Below, in pieces: positions 9,102 through 17,588 of a DNA stretch of 64,000 nucleotides. How positions within the stretch are numbered: the stretch's first letter is position 1; each line of letters begins with the position of its first letter. The notes beneath the pieces were generated by a model, which had not been told where the DNA came from, ran no database searches, and worked only from the letters and a program-made list of their open reading frames with translations. Source of the stretch: Microbacterium sp. SCN 70-27 (lineage in GTDB: Bacteria; Actinomycetota; Actinomycetes; Actinomycetales; Microbacteriaceae); assembly GCA_001724425.1 (NCBI GenBank), contig MEEK01000012.1, forward strand, positions 1-64,000, read 5' to 3'. The position numbers and the translations under genes are program-made.

Positions 9102-9547
9102 GCGACCTCACCGCCGATCAGGAGGACGGACGTCGCCGTGACGACGTGCGCGCCCGTGGCATCCTCGATCGCCGCCTCGCTCGTGACCATCGCGCCCTTG
9201 CCGAACGGGCGGATGTTGGTGATGCGCAGGCGCGCGACCAGTTCGTCGCCGGCGACGATGGGGCGCGTGTAGTGGAAGCGCTGTTCGGCGTGTACCGTGC
9301 GCTCGAGCGCGATGCCGGAGTCCGGCTCGGCGAGCAGCTGCTGCAGGGTGAGGTCTTGGACGACCATCGCGAACGTGGGCGGGGCGACGACATCGGCGTA
9401 GCCGAGCGCGCGGGCGGCCTCGGGGTCGGAGTGCTGCGGGTCGGTGGCGAAGACCGCGCGGGCGAACTCCCGCACCTTCTCCCGGCCGACGAGGTACGGG
9501 GCGGTCGGCGGGAAGGCACGACCGACCAGATCAGGGTTCACGGACAC
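9098..9547 (-). CDS. FAS1-like/MaoC-like dehydratase N-terminal-domain protein, HadA-like
   Basis: 149 residues, resembling the non-catalytic HadA/HadC hot-dog subunit: VGREKVREFARAV and VAPPTFAMVVQDLTLQQLL near the N-terminus and VHAEQRFHYTRPIVAGDELVARL split across the middle. It lacks the D-x-x-x-x-H hydratase motif of its partner at 8679-9101, with which it overlaps by four bases. The GTG start at 9547 is fixed by a TAGGAT box six bases upstream. Together with the partner it probably forms a heterodimeric (3R)-hydroxyacyl thioester dehydratase. Confidence 0.85.
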   Translation of the reverse strand: MSVNPDLVGRAFPPTAPYLVGREKVREFARAVFATDPQHSDPEAARALGYADVVAPPTFAMVVQDLTLQQLLAEPDSGIALERTVHAEQRFHYTRPIVAGDELVARLRITNIRPFGKGAMVTSEAAIEDATGAHVVTATSVLLIGGEVA

Positions 9548-9553
9548 CCCTCG

Positions 9554-9559
9554 ATCCTA
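9554..9559 (-). promoter_or_regulatory. -10 box of the hadA-hadB-murB operon
   Basis: TAGGAT on the minus strand, 6 nt from the GTG at 9547. Confidence 0.6.
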
Positions 9560-9598
9560 CCGACGGCACCGCGGCGGGTGTCTCACGGCCCGGCCGGA

Positions 9599-10396
9599 TC
9601 AACCCACGCGACGAGCGCGCACCGCCTTCAATGCCATCTGGACGGCGATGAAGGTGAGGAAGACCGCGAACAGCACGTTGCCGACCGCGGGGTTCACGAG
9701 AGTGGCGATCCACGATCCGAGTGCCGTCGTCGTGCACGCGGAGACGCCGATGATCGCCGCCGCGACGAGGTCGACGTTGCCCCGGCGAACGTTGGCGATC
9801 GTCCCCGACACGGCCGTCGGGATCATCATGAGCAGCGACGTGCCCTTCGCGATAAGGTCGCTCGTGCCGAAGAAGATCATGAGGGCCGGCACGACGACCA
9901 CGCCCCCGCCGACGCCGAGGAGCCCGGCGAGGATGCCCGTGATGACACCGAGCAGGGCGAGGGCGGCGCCCGAGGCCCACGTGAGGTCGAGGTCGGCGTC
10001 ACGTGAGGGCACGACGACGAACAGCATCACGATCACGAACACGAGGAACGCGATGAATCCCCACCGGACGGCGTTCTGCGGCAGTCGCGCGAGCAGCCAG
10101 GTGCCGATCTGCGCGCCGGCGACGGCGAATGCCGCCAGGATGAGCGCGGGGATCCAGGCGACCGACCCGTGCATCGCGTAGGAGATGACACCGACCGCGG
10201 CCGTCGGGACGATCGCGGCGAGCGACGTGCCGGCGGCGCGACGCTGGTCGAACCGGAGGAGCAGCACGAGCATCGGCACGATGACCGTGCCCCCGCCGAC
10301 ACCGAAGAGGCCGGACAGCAGGCCTGCGGCGAGTCCGATGCCGATGCACGACAGCACCAGCCGCGCATCTCGCCGGGGCGTCGGCGCCGTCGTCAC
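9599..10396 (-). CDS. TauE/SafE (TSUP) family membrane transporter
   Basis: 265 residues, almost entirely hydrophobic, with about eight membrane segments. The two halves are an internal duplication: GLFGVGGGTVIVPMLV near residue 30 and GLLGVGGGVVVVPALM near residue 165. TSUP proteins move sulfite, sulfoacetate or other small anions across the inner membrane; the substrate here is unknown. The GTG start overlaps the stop of the ABC exporter gene by four bases, so it is translationally coupled to the exporter pair, an unusual partner for a TSUP protein. Confidence 0.88.
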   Translation of the reverse strand: MTTAPTPRRDARLVLSCIGIGLAAGLLSGLFGVGGGTVIVPMLVLLLRFDQRRAAGTSLAAIVPTAAVGVISYAMHGSVAWIPALILAAFAVAGAQIGTWLLARLPQNAVRWGFIAFLVFVIVMLFVVVPSRDADLDLTWASGAALALLGVITGILAGLLGVGGGVVVVPALMIFFGTSDLIAKGTSLLMMIPTAVSGTIANVRRGNVDLVAAAIIGVSACTTTALGSWIATLVNPAVGNVLFAVFLTFIAVQMALKAVRARRVG

Positions 10397-12474
10397 GCGT
10401 GTGCCTCGCCGCTCACGTCCTCGTGGTCTTCCGAGACTGCTGCGTCGGCGGTTCGCGGATCGCCGGCATCCTCACCCGTCGCCTGCTCGAACTGCGAACG
10501 GTACAGGCGGAAGTACGCACCCTGCGCGGCGATGAGCTCTTCGTGCGTGCCCTTCTCGACGATGTCGCCGTGCTCCATCACGAGGATGAGGTCGGCGTCG
10601 CGGATCGTCGACAGGCGGTGCGCGATCACGAACGAGGTGCGCCCCGATCGGAGCGCCGCCATCGCGTGCTGCAGCAGCAGCTCGGTGCGGGTGTCGACCG
10701 AGCTCGTCGCCTCGTCGAGGATGAGCACGCTCGGGGATGCCACGAACGCGCGCGCGATCGTGATGAGCTGCTTCTCCCCCGCCGAGACGTTCGCGGCATC
10801 CTCGTCGAGGATCGTCTCGTAGCCGTCGGGGAGCGAATGGACGAAGCGGTCGACGCGCGTCGCGACGGCCGCCTCGACGATCTGCTCGTCGGAGGCGCCC
10901 TCGTTGCCGTACCGGATGTTCTCCCGGATCGACCCGGCGAACAGCCACGGGTCCTGCAGCACCATGCCGGTGCGGGAGCGCACGTCGTCGCGGGTGAGGC
11001 GCGCGATGTCCTGCCCGTCGAGCAGGATGCGTCCACCGTCGAGCTCGTAGAACCGCATGAGGAGGTTGACGAGCGTCGTCTTGCCCGCGCCCGTCGGGCC
11101 GACGATCGCGACGGTCTGCCCCGGCTCGACGCGGAACGACAGGTCGCGGATGAGCGGCTTGTCGGGCGAGTAGCTGAAGGCGACGTGTTCGAACTCGATG
11201 ACTCCGGGGCCCTCGACGAGCGCGGGGGCGTCGGCGGCATCCGGTTCCTGCTCCTCCTCGTCGAGGAGTTCGAAGACGCGCTCCGCGGAGGCCGTGCCGG
11301 ACTGGACGACCGCCGCCATGCCGCCGAGTTCGGCGAGCGGCTGCGTGAACTGCTGCGAGTACTGGATGAACGCCTGCACGTCACCGAGGCGGAGCTGGCC
11401 GGATGCCACCATGAGCCCGCCGAGCACGGCGATGCCGACGTACGACAGTGACCCGATGAACATCATGGCGGGCATCATGAGGCCGGAGAGGAACTGCGCC
11501 TTGAAGGCCGCCTGGTAGAGCTCCTCGTTCTCCTCCTGGAACTTCTCGCGCGAGTCGCGCTCGCGGCCGTAGACCCGGACGAGTGCATGGCCCGAGAAGG
11601 ACTCCTCGACGCGGGCGTTCAGGCGCCCGACCTTGCGCCACTGGGTCGCGAACGCTTTCTGCGACTTCGGCCCGATGACGCCGAAGATGACGCCCATGAG
11701 CGGGAGTGCGACGAGAGCGACGATCGCGAGCTGCCACGAGATCGAGAACATCATGACGAGCACGCCGACGACGGTGAGGACGTTCGTGAGCGCCGTCGAC
11801 AGGGACTGCTGCATCGTCTGCGTGATGTTGTCGATGTCGTTCGTCACGCGGGAGATCAGCTCGCCGCGCTGCACCTTGTCGAAGTACGAGAGCGGCAGGC
11901 GGTTGATCTTGGCCTCGACCTGCTCACGCAGGCGCCACATCGTGCGCACCATGATCACGTTGATGACGTAACCCTGGATCCAGGTGAGCAGCGACGAGAC
12001 GACGTAGATCGCCATCACGGCGACGAGCACCCACTGAAGGCGTTCGAAGTCCACTCCGCCGCCCACGCGGAAGTCGTGCATCGCGGCGACGATGTTCGCG
12101 ATGTCGCCCTGACCCGCGGTCCGGAGCGCCTCGACGACCTGATCCTGAGACATGCCGGCGAACTGGGCCGGGAGTGCGGACGAGACGACGCCCTCGAAGA
12201 TGATGTTCGTCGCCTCGCCGAGGACCTTCGGGGCGATGACGGCGAGGATGACGCCGATCGCGCCGAAGAGGGACACGAGCGCGAACGCCCACTTGTACGG
12301 TCCGAGGAGCCCGATCATCCGTCCGAAGCTCTTTCGGAAGTTCGTGGCCTTGCCGGGCGCGACCGAGTCCCAGTCGCCCGAGTTCAGACGTGCCTGCTCG
12401 GCGAGTTCGAGCTCGTAGCGCTCCTCTTCGGAGATCTCCGGCTGCGGGGCGGTCGGGTTCTTCGCGGCGCTCAC
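10393..12474 (-). CDS. ABC exporter half-transporter, catalytic subunit of a heterodimer
   Basis: 693 residues. A charged 45-residue N-terminal extension precedes a six-helix exporter domain (about 60-390) and an ATPase domain. Walker A GPTGAGKTTLVNLLMRF, Q-loop VLQDPWLFAGSIRENI, signature NVSAGEKQLITIARA and Walker B LILDEATSSVDTRTE with a regular catalytic glutamate. The signature is SAGE rather than SGGQ, the usual degenerate form in the partner that faces a non-hydrolysing site. It overlaps its partner gene (12471-14198) by four bases. This matches the TM287/288 or BmrCD layout of multidrug exporters. A low-complexity acidic tail ends the protein. Confidence 0.92.
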   Translation of the reverse strand: MSAAKNPTAPQPEISEEERYELELAEQARLNSGDWDSVAPGKATNFRKSFGRMIGLLGPYKWAFALVSLFGAIGVILAVIAPKVLGEATNIIFEGVVSSALPAQFAGMSQDQVVEALRTAGQGDIANIVAAMHDFRVGGGVDFERLQWVLVAVMAIYVVSSLLTWIQGYVINVIMVRTMWRLREQVEAKINRLPLSYFDKVQRGELISRVTNDIDNITQTMQQSLSTALTNVLTVVGVLVMMFSISWQLAIVALVALPLMGVIFGVIGPKSQKAFATQWRKVGRLNARVEESFSGHALVRVYGRERDSREKFQEENEELYQAAFKAQFLSGLMMPAMMFIGSLSYVGIAVLGGLMVASGQLRLGDVQAFIQYSQQFTQPLAELGGMAAVVQSGTASAERVFELLDEEEQEPDAADAPALVEGPGVIEFEHVAFSYSPDKPLIRDLSFRVEPGQTVAIVGPTGAGKTTLVNLLMRFYELDGGRILLDGQDIARLTRDDVRSRTGMVLQDPWLFAGSIRENIRYGNEGASDEQIVEAAVATRVDRFVHSLPDGYETILDEDAANVSAGEKQLITIARAFVASPSVLILDEATSSVDTRTELLLQHAMAALRSGRTSFVIAHRLSTIRDADLILVMEHGDIVEKGTHEELIAAQGAYFRLYRSQFEQATGEDAGDPRTADAAVSEDHEDVSGEAHA

Positions 12475-14198
12475 GCGTCCACCCCCAGCTGCGATTCGAC
12501 GATCTCGCGGTATGTCTCGTTGGTCGCGAGGAGCTCGTCGTGGGTGCCCGACCCGACCATGCGGCCATCGTCGAGCACGATGATGCGGTCGGCGTCGGTG
12601 ATCGTCGACACGCGCTGGGCGACGACGATCTTGGTGACCTCGGGCAGCTCCCTCCAGAGCGCTTGGCGCAGCCTGGCATCCGTCGTCACGTCAAGCGCCG
12701 AGAACGAGTCGTCGAAGACGAGGATGTCGGGCTGGTGCGTGATCGCGCGGGCGATCGAGAGCCGCTGGCGCTGACCGCCCGACACGTTCGTGCCGCCCTG
12801 GGCGATGCGCGAGTCGAGGCCGTCGGGCATCTCCTCGACGAAGTCCCTGCCCTGGGCGATCTCGAGCGCGTGCCAGAGCTCGTCGTCGGTCGCGTCCTCA
12901 CGCCCGAACCGCAGGTTGGAGGCCACGGTGCCGGTGAACAGGAACGCCTTCTGCGGCACGAAGCCGATGCCCTCCCACATGCGATCGAGGTCGGCCGCAC
13001 GCACGTCGACGCCGCCCACGCGGACGGTTCCGCCCGTCACATCGAAAAGGCGCGGGATGAGAGAGACGAGCGTCGTCTTGCCGGTACCCGTGGAGCCGAC
13101 GATCGCGACCGTCTCGCCTCGCTCGGCACGGAATGAGATGCCCTGCAGCACCGGCGCCTCCGCGCCCGGATAGCTGAACTCGACGTCGTCGAACTCGACG
13201 ACGCCCGGCTCGGGGAAGGCGCTGACGGGGTGCTCCGGGCGCTCGAGGGCGTCGCTGGAGTCGAGCACCTCGCCGATGCGGTCGGCCGACACCGCGGCGC
13301 GCGGGATCATGATCGTCATGAACGTGGCCATGAGCACGCCCATCAGGATCTGTCCGACGTACTGCATGAAGGCGAAGAGCGTGCCGATCTGCACGTGCCC
13401 GGCATCCACCTGGATGCCGCCGAACCAGATGACGCCGACCACCGTGATGTTCAGCACGAGCATGGCGAGCGGGAACATCACGACGAACAGCGATCCGACC
13501 TTGCGTCCGACGATCATGATGTCCGTATTGGCGACGCGGAAGCGCGCCTCTTCGATGCGCTCGCGCACGAACGCGCGGATGACGCGGACGCCCGTGAGCT
13601 GCTCGCGCATCACCCGGTTCACGCCGTCGAGCTTGTCCTGGTACTGACGGAACAGCGGCACCATGCGGCTGATGATGAGGCCCGCGACGAGGAGGAGGAC
13701 GGGCACGGCGACGGCGATCAGCCAGCTCAGCCCGACGTCCTGCTGCAGCGCCATGATGATGCCGCCGATCGCGAGGAGCGGTGCCGTGACGAGCATCGTG
13801 GCGCCCATCATGGCGAGCATCTGCACCTGCTGCACGTCGTTCGTGTTGCGGGTGATGAGCGTGCCGGCACCGAACGACGAGACCTCGCGCTCGCTGAAGC
13901 CGCTCACCTTCTCGTAGACGTCGCGGCGGATGTCGCGACCGGCGCTCATCGCCGCGCGCGCCGCGAAGTAGGTCGCGATGACGGATGCCACGATCTGTCC
14001 GAGCGCGATCGCGAGCATGAACCCCCCGCGCGACCAGATGTATCCCGTGTCACCGGCGGCGACGCCCTTGTCGATGATGTCCGCGTTCAGCCGCGGCAGG
14101 TAGAGGGAGGCCATCGCGGAGGCGAACTGGAAGACCAGGACCCCCAGCAGCCACCACTTGTAGGTCCACAAATAGCGGACCAGGAGTTTTCCGAGCAT
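12471..14198 (-). CDS. ABC exporter half-transporter, degenerate-site subunit
   Basis: 575 residues with six membrane helices and an ATPase domain. Walker A VGSTGTGKTTLVSLIPR and signature NVSGGQRQRLSIARA are canonical, but Walker B reads ILVFDDSFSALDV: the catalytic Glu is replaced by Asp, as in the TM287/BmrC type of subunit. Together with the SAGE signature of the partner this forms the non-hydrolysing site of a heterodimer. It is the first gene of a three-gene operon (this gene, its partner, the TSUP protein). GGAG lies 7 nt before the ATG, and TAGCAT at 14233-14238 (minus strand) is a plausible -10, giving a leader of about 28 nt. Confidence 0.92.
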   Translation of the reverse strand: MLGKLLVRYLWTYKWWLLGVLVFQFASAMASLYLPRLNADIIDKGVAAGDTGYIWSRGGFMLAIALGQIVASVIATYFAARAAMSAGRDIRRDVYEKVSGFSEREVSSFGAGTLITRNTNDVQQVQMLAMMGATMLVTAPLLAIGGIIMALQQDVGLSWLIAVAVPVLLLVAGLIISRMVPLFRQYQDKLDGVNRVMREQLTGVRVIRAFVRERIEEARFRVANTDIMIVGRKVGSLFVVMFPLAMLVLNITVVGVIWFGGIQVDAGHVQIGTLFAFMQYVGQILMGVLMATFMTIMIPRAAVSADRIGEVLDSSDALERPEHPVSAFPEPGVVEFDDVEFSYPGAEAPVLQGISFRAERGETVAIVGSTGTGKTTLVSLIPRLFDVTGGTVRVGGVDVRAADLDRMWEGIGFVPQKAFLFTGTVASNLRFGREDATDDELWHALEIAQGRDFVEEMPDGLDSRIAQGGTNVSGGQRQRLSIARAITHQPDILVFDDSFSALDVTTDARLRQALWRELPEVTKIVVAQRVSTITDADRIIVLDDGRMVGSGTHDELLATNETYREIVESQLGVDA

Positions 14199-14273
14199 GG
14201 GGGTCTCCGAGAGCAGGGGGAGGTGACGCTACATGCTAACGCCGTCCTCCGACACGCGGGGGCCGCCGGGCGC

Positions 14274-14279
14274 TAGCGT
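14274..14279 (+). promoter_or_regulatory. -10 box of the FAD oxidoreductase gene
   Basis: TAGCGT with a 7-nt spacer to the GTG at 14287; it argues against the upstream in-frame ATG at 14233. Confidence 0.55.
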
Positions 14280-14286
14280 GCTGTGC

Positions 14287-15864
14287 GTGACCCTCCCCAC
14301 GCCCACTCACGACGTCGTCATCGTCGGCGGCGGCCACAACGCGCTGGTAGCGGCGGCCTACCTCGCCCGCGCCGGCCGCTCGGTGCTGCTGCTGGAACGC
14401 CAGGATCACACGGGCGGCGCCGCCGTCAGCGCCCGCGCGTTCGAAGGCGTGGATGCACGCCTTTCGCGTTACTCCTACCTCGTGAGCCTGCTGCCGCAGC
14501 AGATCCAGGACGATCTCGGCCTCGACATCCGCCTCGCGCACCGCCGGTACTCGTCGTACACGCCGCTGCCGGGCGATCCCGCCGGTCGCGGCCTGCTGGT
14601 CGACCGCACCGACGCCGCCGCGACGGCTGCGTCGTTCGCCGAGATCGGTGCCGCCTCGGATGCCCGTGGCTTCGACACCCTCTACGAAGCCACGGGCAGC
14701 ATCGCCGCCGCGCTCTGGCCGACCGTGACCGGCCCGCTCCCGACGCGCAGCGAGGCGCGGGCGCTCGTCGGCGACGATGCCGTGTGGGATGCCGTGTTCG
14801 AGCGCCCGATCGGGGAGTTCATCGAGTCGCATGTCGATGACGACCTGGTCCGCGGGGTCGTGCTCACGGATGCGCTCATCGGCACCTTCGCGTCGGCGCA
14901 TCAGGGCGACCTGCAGCAGAACCGGTGCTTCCTCTACCACGTGATCGGCGGCGGCACGGGCGACTGGGATGTGCCGATCGGGGGCATGGGCACCGTGACG
15001 ACGCAGCTCGACGCCGCGGCCCGCGCCGCCGGAGCGGAGATCCGCACCGGGGCGGAGGTGACCGGCATCCGCCCCGACGGCACCGTGGTCTTCCGCACCT
15101 CCGCCGGCGCGGAGACCGTGGCGGGCCGCCATGTGCTCGCGGGCGTCGCGCCGGCCGTGCTCGACGAGCTGATGGGCACCCCCTCCGCCGCGCGGGTTCC
15201 GCGACCGCACGGCGCACAGGTGAAAGTCAACCTGCTGCTGCGGCGGCTACCTCGACTGCGCGATGAGAGTGTCGCACCCGAGGCCGCGTTCGGTGGGACC
15301 TTCCACATCAACGAGGGGTACGCGCAGCTGCAGGATGCCTACGGGCAGGCCGCCGGCGGGGAGATCCCCACGATCCTCCCGTGCGAGATCTACTGCCACT
15401 CGCTCGCGGACCGCACGATCCTCGGCGACGATCTGGCCGCGACGGAGGCGCAGACGCTCACGGTCTTCGCGCTGCACACGCCGAGCGACCTCGTCTCCGC
15501 GGAATCGCTCGACGCGCAGCGCGCGCGGCTGCAGCGCGCCGTGCTCGACTCGCTCGATTCCGTGCTGGCCGAACCGATCGAGGACCTGCTCCTCGTGGAC
15601 GCCGAAGGTCGGCCCTGCATCGAGACGAAGACGACCCTCGACCTGGAGCGCGCGCTCAACATGCCCGGCGGCAACATCTTCCATGGCCCGCTGTCGTGGC
15701 CGTTCCTCGAGGACGACGCCCCGCGCGACACCCCCGCGCAGCGTTGGGGCGTCGCGACGGCGCACGAGCGCATCCTGCTGTGCGGCTCGGGCGCGGTCCG
15801 CGGCGGCGCCGTCAGCGGACTCGGCGGCCACAACGCCGCGATGGCCGTGCTCGAGTCCGACTGA
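14287..15864 (+). CDS. FAD-dependent oxidoreductase, phytoene-desaturase-like
   Basis: 525 residues from the GTG at 14287. A dinucleotide-binding motif VVIVGGGHNALVAAAYLARAG begins about residue 8 (G-G-G-H-N-A), followed by LLERQDHTGGAAVS, characteristic of the CrtI/RETSAT-like amino-oxidase superfamily. The C-terminus has GSGAVRGGAVSGLGGHNAAM, the second FAD-contact region. Proteins with G-G-H-N-A differ from true carotenoid desaturases (usually GAGIGGL); they are widespread in actinobacteria and mostly uncharacterised. No carotenoid genes are nearby, so a role in carotenoid synthesis is not supported. It stands alone and ends at a strong bidirectional terminator. Confidence 0.85.
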   Translation: MTLPTPTHDVVIVGGGHNALVAAAYLARAGRSVLLLERQDHTGGAAVSARAFEGVDARLSRYSYLVSLLPQQIQDDLGLDIRLAHRRYSSYTPLPGDPAGRGLLVDRTDAAATAASFAEIGAASDARGFDTLYEATGSIAAALWPTVTGPLPTRSEARALVGDDAVWDAVFERPIGEFIESHVDDDLVRGVVLTDALIGTFASAHQGDLQQNRCFLYHVIGGGTGDWDVPIGGMGTVTTQLDAAARAAGAEIRTGAEVTGIRPDGTVVFRTSAGAETVAGRHVLAGVAPAVLDELMGTPSAARVPRPHGAQVKVNLLLRRLPRLRDESVAPEAAFGGTFHINEGYAQLQDAYGQAAGGEIPTILPCEIYCHSLADRTILGDDLAATEAQTLTVFALHTPSDLVSAESLDAQRARLQRAVLDSLDSVLAEPIEDLLLVDAEGRPCIETKTTLDLERALNMPGGNIFHGPLSWPFLEDDAPRDTPAQRWGVATAHERILLCGSGAVRGGAVSGLGGHNAAMAVLESD

Positions 15865-15887
15865 TCGACCCGCGCCCGGAAACACGA

Positions 15888-15911
15888 AAACCCCCGGCCT
15901 CCCGGGGGTTT
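15888..15911. terminator. Bidirectional rho-independent terminator
   Basis: A 10-bp perfect stem, AAACCCCCGG with CCGGGGGTTT, around the loop CCTC. A-rich on the left and T-rich on the right, it can serve both the oxidoreductase gene (+) and the tRNA pair (-). Confidence 0.85.
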
Positions 15912-15914
15912 CTG

Positions 15915-15988
15915 TAGCAGGAGCGGGGCTTGAACCCGCGACCTCACGATTATGAGTCGTGCGCTCTCACCAACTGAGCTACCCTGCC
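15915..15988 (-). tRNA. tRNA-Met (anticodon CAU)
   Basis: 74 nt, read on the minus strand. The acceptor stem GGCAGGG pairs with TCCTGCT, the T-arm has GGTTCAAGC in its loop region, and the anticodon arm CACGA/TCGTG holds the loop CTCATAA. CCA is not encoded. The T-arm and acceptor pattern suit elongator Met; an Ile tRNA with modified C34 (tRNA-Ile2) also has CAU and cannot be fully excluded by eye. Confidence 0.9.
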
Positions 15989-16023
15989 GCGCTGCACCCG
16001 CACGGCGAGATGCGGATGCTGCG

Positions 16024-16095
16024 AGCCCCGAGTCAGGATTGAACTGACGACCCCTTCCTTACCATGGAAGTGCTCTGCCACTGAGCTATCGGGGC
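16024..16095 (-). tRNA. tRNA-Thr (anticodon GGU)
   Basis: 72 nt on the minus strand. Acceptor GCCCCGA pairs with TCGGGGC, the anticodon arm CTTCC/GGAAG holds the loop ATGGTAA, and the T-loop contains TTCAATC. It lies 35 nt upstream of the tRNA-Met in the same direction, so the two are probably cotranscribed. CCA is not encoded. Confidence 0.95.
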
Positions 16096-16132
16096 GTGCC
16101 GCCCGCGCGCGGGCAACTAGAAGAGGATATCA

Positions 16133-16155
16133 GGTTCGGGGCATCCGACCGAACC
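16133..16155 (-). terminator. Weak hairpin after the M23 gene
   Basis: GGTTCGG (16133-16139) pairs with CCGAACC (16149-16155), ending just past the M23 stop. On the minus strand it is followed by a T-containing stretch. A short stem; termination is uncertain. Confidence 0.35.
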
Positions 16156-16156
16156 G

Positions 16157-17455
16157 TCAACCGACGGTGTGGTGGCCCTTCGTGTGCTCGTACATCCACG
16201 GCATCGGGTCGGTGTGCGTCGACCCGCCGAGAAGCACCTCGAAGTGCAGGTGCGGCCCGGTGGCCTTGCCGGTCTGGCCGACCCTGCCGATGACCTGACC
16301 CGCGGTGACCGTGTCGCCGACCTTGACGGCGAGCGATCCGTGCAGCATGTGCCCGTACCGGGTGGAGACGAGCTGGCCGTCGATGATGTGGTCGACGACG
16401 ACGGTCACGCCGTAGTCACCGCCGGCCTCCGTCGCGATGCGCACGGTGCCCGCTGCGATGACCTGGATGTCCGCGCCGAGTCCCGGCGTGAGGTCGACGC
16501 CGCGGTGCGGGGAGGAGAACTGCGCGAGGTAGCTGACCGAGCCGTACGCCGCCGAGATCGGCACCCCGACGGGGAACGGCCACTGGATCGGCGCGGTCGG
16601 GTCGCTGACCCACGTGCCGGCGAACTCGGTGACGCCGCCTGCTGCGGCGACATCCGCCATGGATGCCACGTTGTAGCCGCCCTCGGGGCGACCGAGGCTC
16701 GCCACATCGTTGCCGCCGCCGGCGACGAATGCCTGGATCTCACCCTTTGGCGCCGTCGTCGACGCCACCGTCGTGAGGTCCGTCGTCGTGGCGGCGGATG
16801 TCGCGGAGGCGAGTGCTTCGGCGGGGGTCGTGGTGCCCACCGCCAGAAGGCCGACGATCGTCATCACGCCGAGCGAGAAGGATGCCGCGGCGATGCGCTG
16901 CGCCACGACACCGCGACGCGAACGGCGCGGGGGGACGTGCCCCGCCGCAGCCGGCTGGGGCGCCGTGGGCGCAGGGCGCTGGATGGGAGTCTCGCCCGTG
17001 AAGGAGAACAGACGGGCGGCGCGCTCGAACTCGTCGAGATCGGATGCCTCGCCGTCCGCACTCCCCGCGAACGTCGAACCCGGCTCGACCGGCGTATGCG
17101 CTGCAGGCGCGTCTTCGGCGGGAGCCGCAGCGTGCGTGGCGACCTCGGCGAACACCGCCTGTGCGGCATGGCGCAAGCGCAGCCGCGCGGGCAGATCGGG
17201 CTCGGCACCGACGGACTCGGCGAGGATCGCGGCGGCGACATCGGCGACGACGGTCTCCGCGAGCGACGGCTCGGGCGCGGCCTGCGTGGCATCCGTCGCG
17301 GACATCGAGCCACCGGCGGCAGCAGCCGCGGCGGCGCGCCGACGGTACTCGGCGCGGGTGAGGACTCCGGTCACCTCCGGCGCCGACGGCGCGGAGGTGA
17401 GGCGGTCGGCGCTGCGTTCGGGCACAGCGTCACCCGTCGGGGAGTCGAGGGTCAC
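16157..17455 (-). CDS. M23-family peptidoglycan endopeptidase with cytoplasmic N-terminal region
   Basis: 432 residues from a GTG at 17455. About 170 N-terminal residues are Ala-rich and look cytoplasmic, including LTRAEYRRRAAAAAAAGGS. A basic stretch PPRRSRRG precedes a single membrane segment (about 190-212), and the rest is extracellular. The C-terminal M23 domain has the zinc ligands in HRGVDLTPGLGADIQV and GPHLHFEVLLGG, with RYGHMLHGSLAVKVGD between. Such LytM proteins cut or regulate cutting of peptide cross-links in the wall. The frame stays open upstream to 17629, but that part lacks family features and runs into the 3' end of the inositol phosphatase gene. Confidence 0.88.
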   Translation of the reverse strand: MTLDSPTGDAVPERSADRLTSAPSAPEVTGVLTRAEYRRRAAAAAAAGGSMSATDATQAAPEPSLAETVVADVAAAILAESVGAEPDLPARLRLRHAAQAVFAEVATHAAAPAEDAPAAHTPVEPGSTFAGSADGEASDLDEFERAARLFSFTGETPIQRPAPTAPQPAAAGHVPPRRSRRGVVAQRIAAASFSLGVMTIVGLLAVGTTTPAEALASATSAATTTDLTTVASTTAPKGEIQAFVAGGGNDVASLGRPEGGYNVASMADVAAAGGVTEFAGTWVSDPTAPIQWPFPVGVPISAAYGSVSYLAQFSSPHRGVDLTPGLGADIQVIAAGTVRIATEAGGDYGVTVVVDHIIDGQLVSTRYGHMLHGSLAVKVGDTVTAGQVIGRVGQTGKATGPHLHFEVLLGGSTHTDPMPWMYEHTKGHHTVG

Positions 17456-17588
17456 ATCACAGGCTCTCGTCCGGCCGTGCGGGGGCACACGGCGACGTAC
17501 TGGGGATTCCGTTCCCCTCACCGTTCGGGCGGCAAAGGTAACGATCGGGTAAACACTACCCCGGGACGTCTGTGAATGCGATGAATGG

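Noticed and set aside
8679..9547. The two hot-dog proteins as the missing DHNA-CoA thioesterase (MenI)
   Set aside because: They carry the MaoC/HadAB hydratase pattern with D-F-N-P-I-H, not thioesterase motifs, and are linked to murB.
17456..17588. Possible c-di-AMP (ydaO) riboswitch before the M23 endopeptidase gene
   Set aside because: The leader has GTTACCTTTGCCGCC and GGGGAACGG, faintly like the start of the motif, and such riboswitches control wall hydrolases in actinobacteria. The later conserved blocks are absent and only 133 bp are available.
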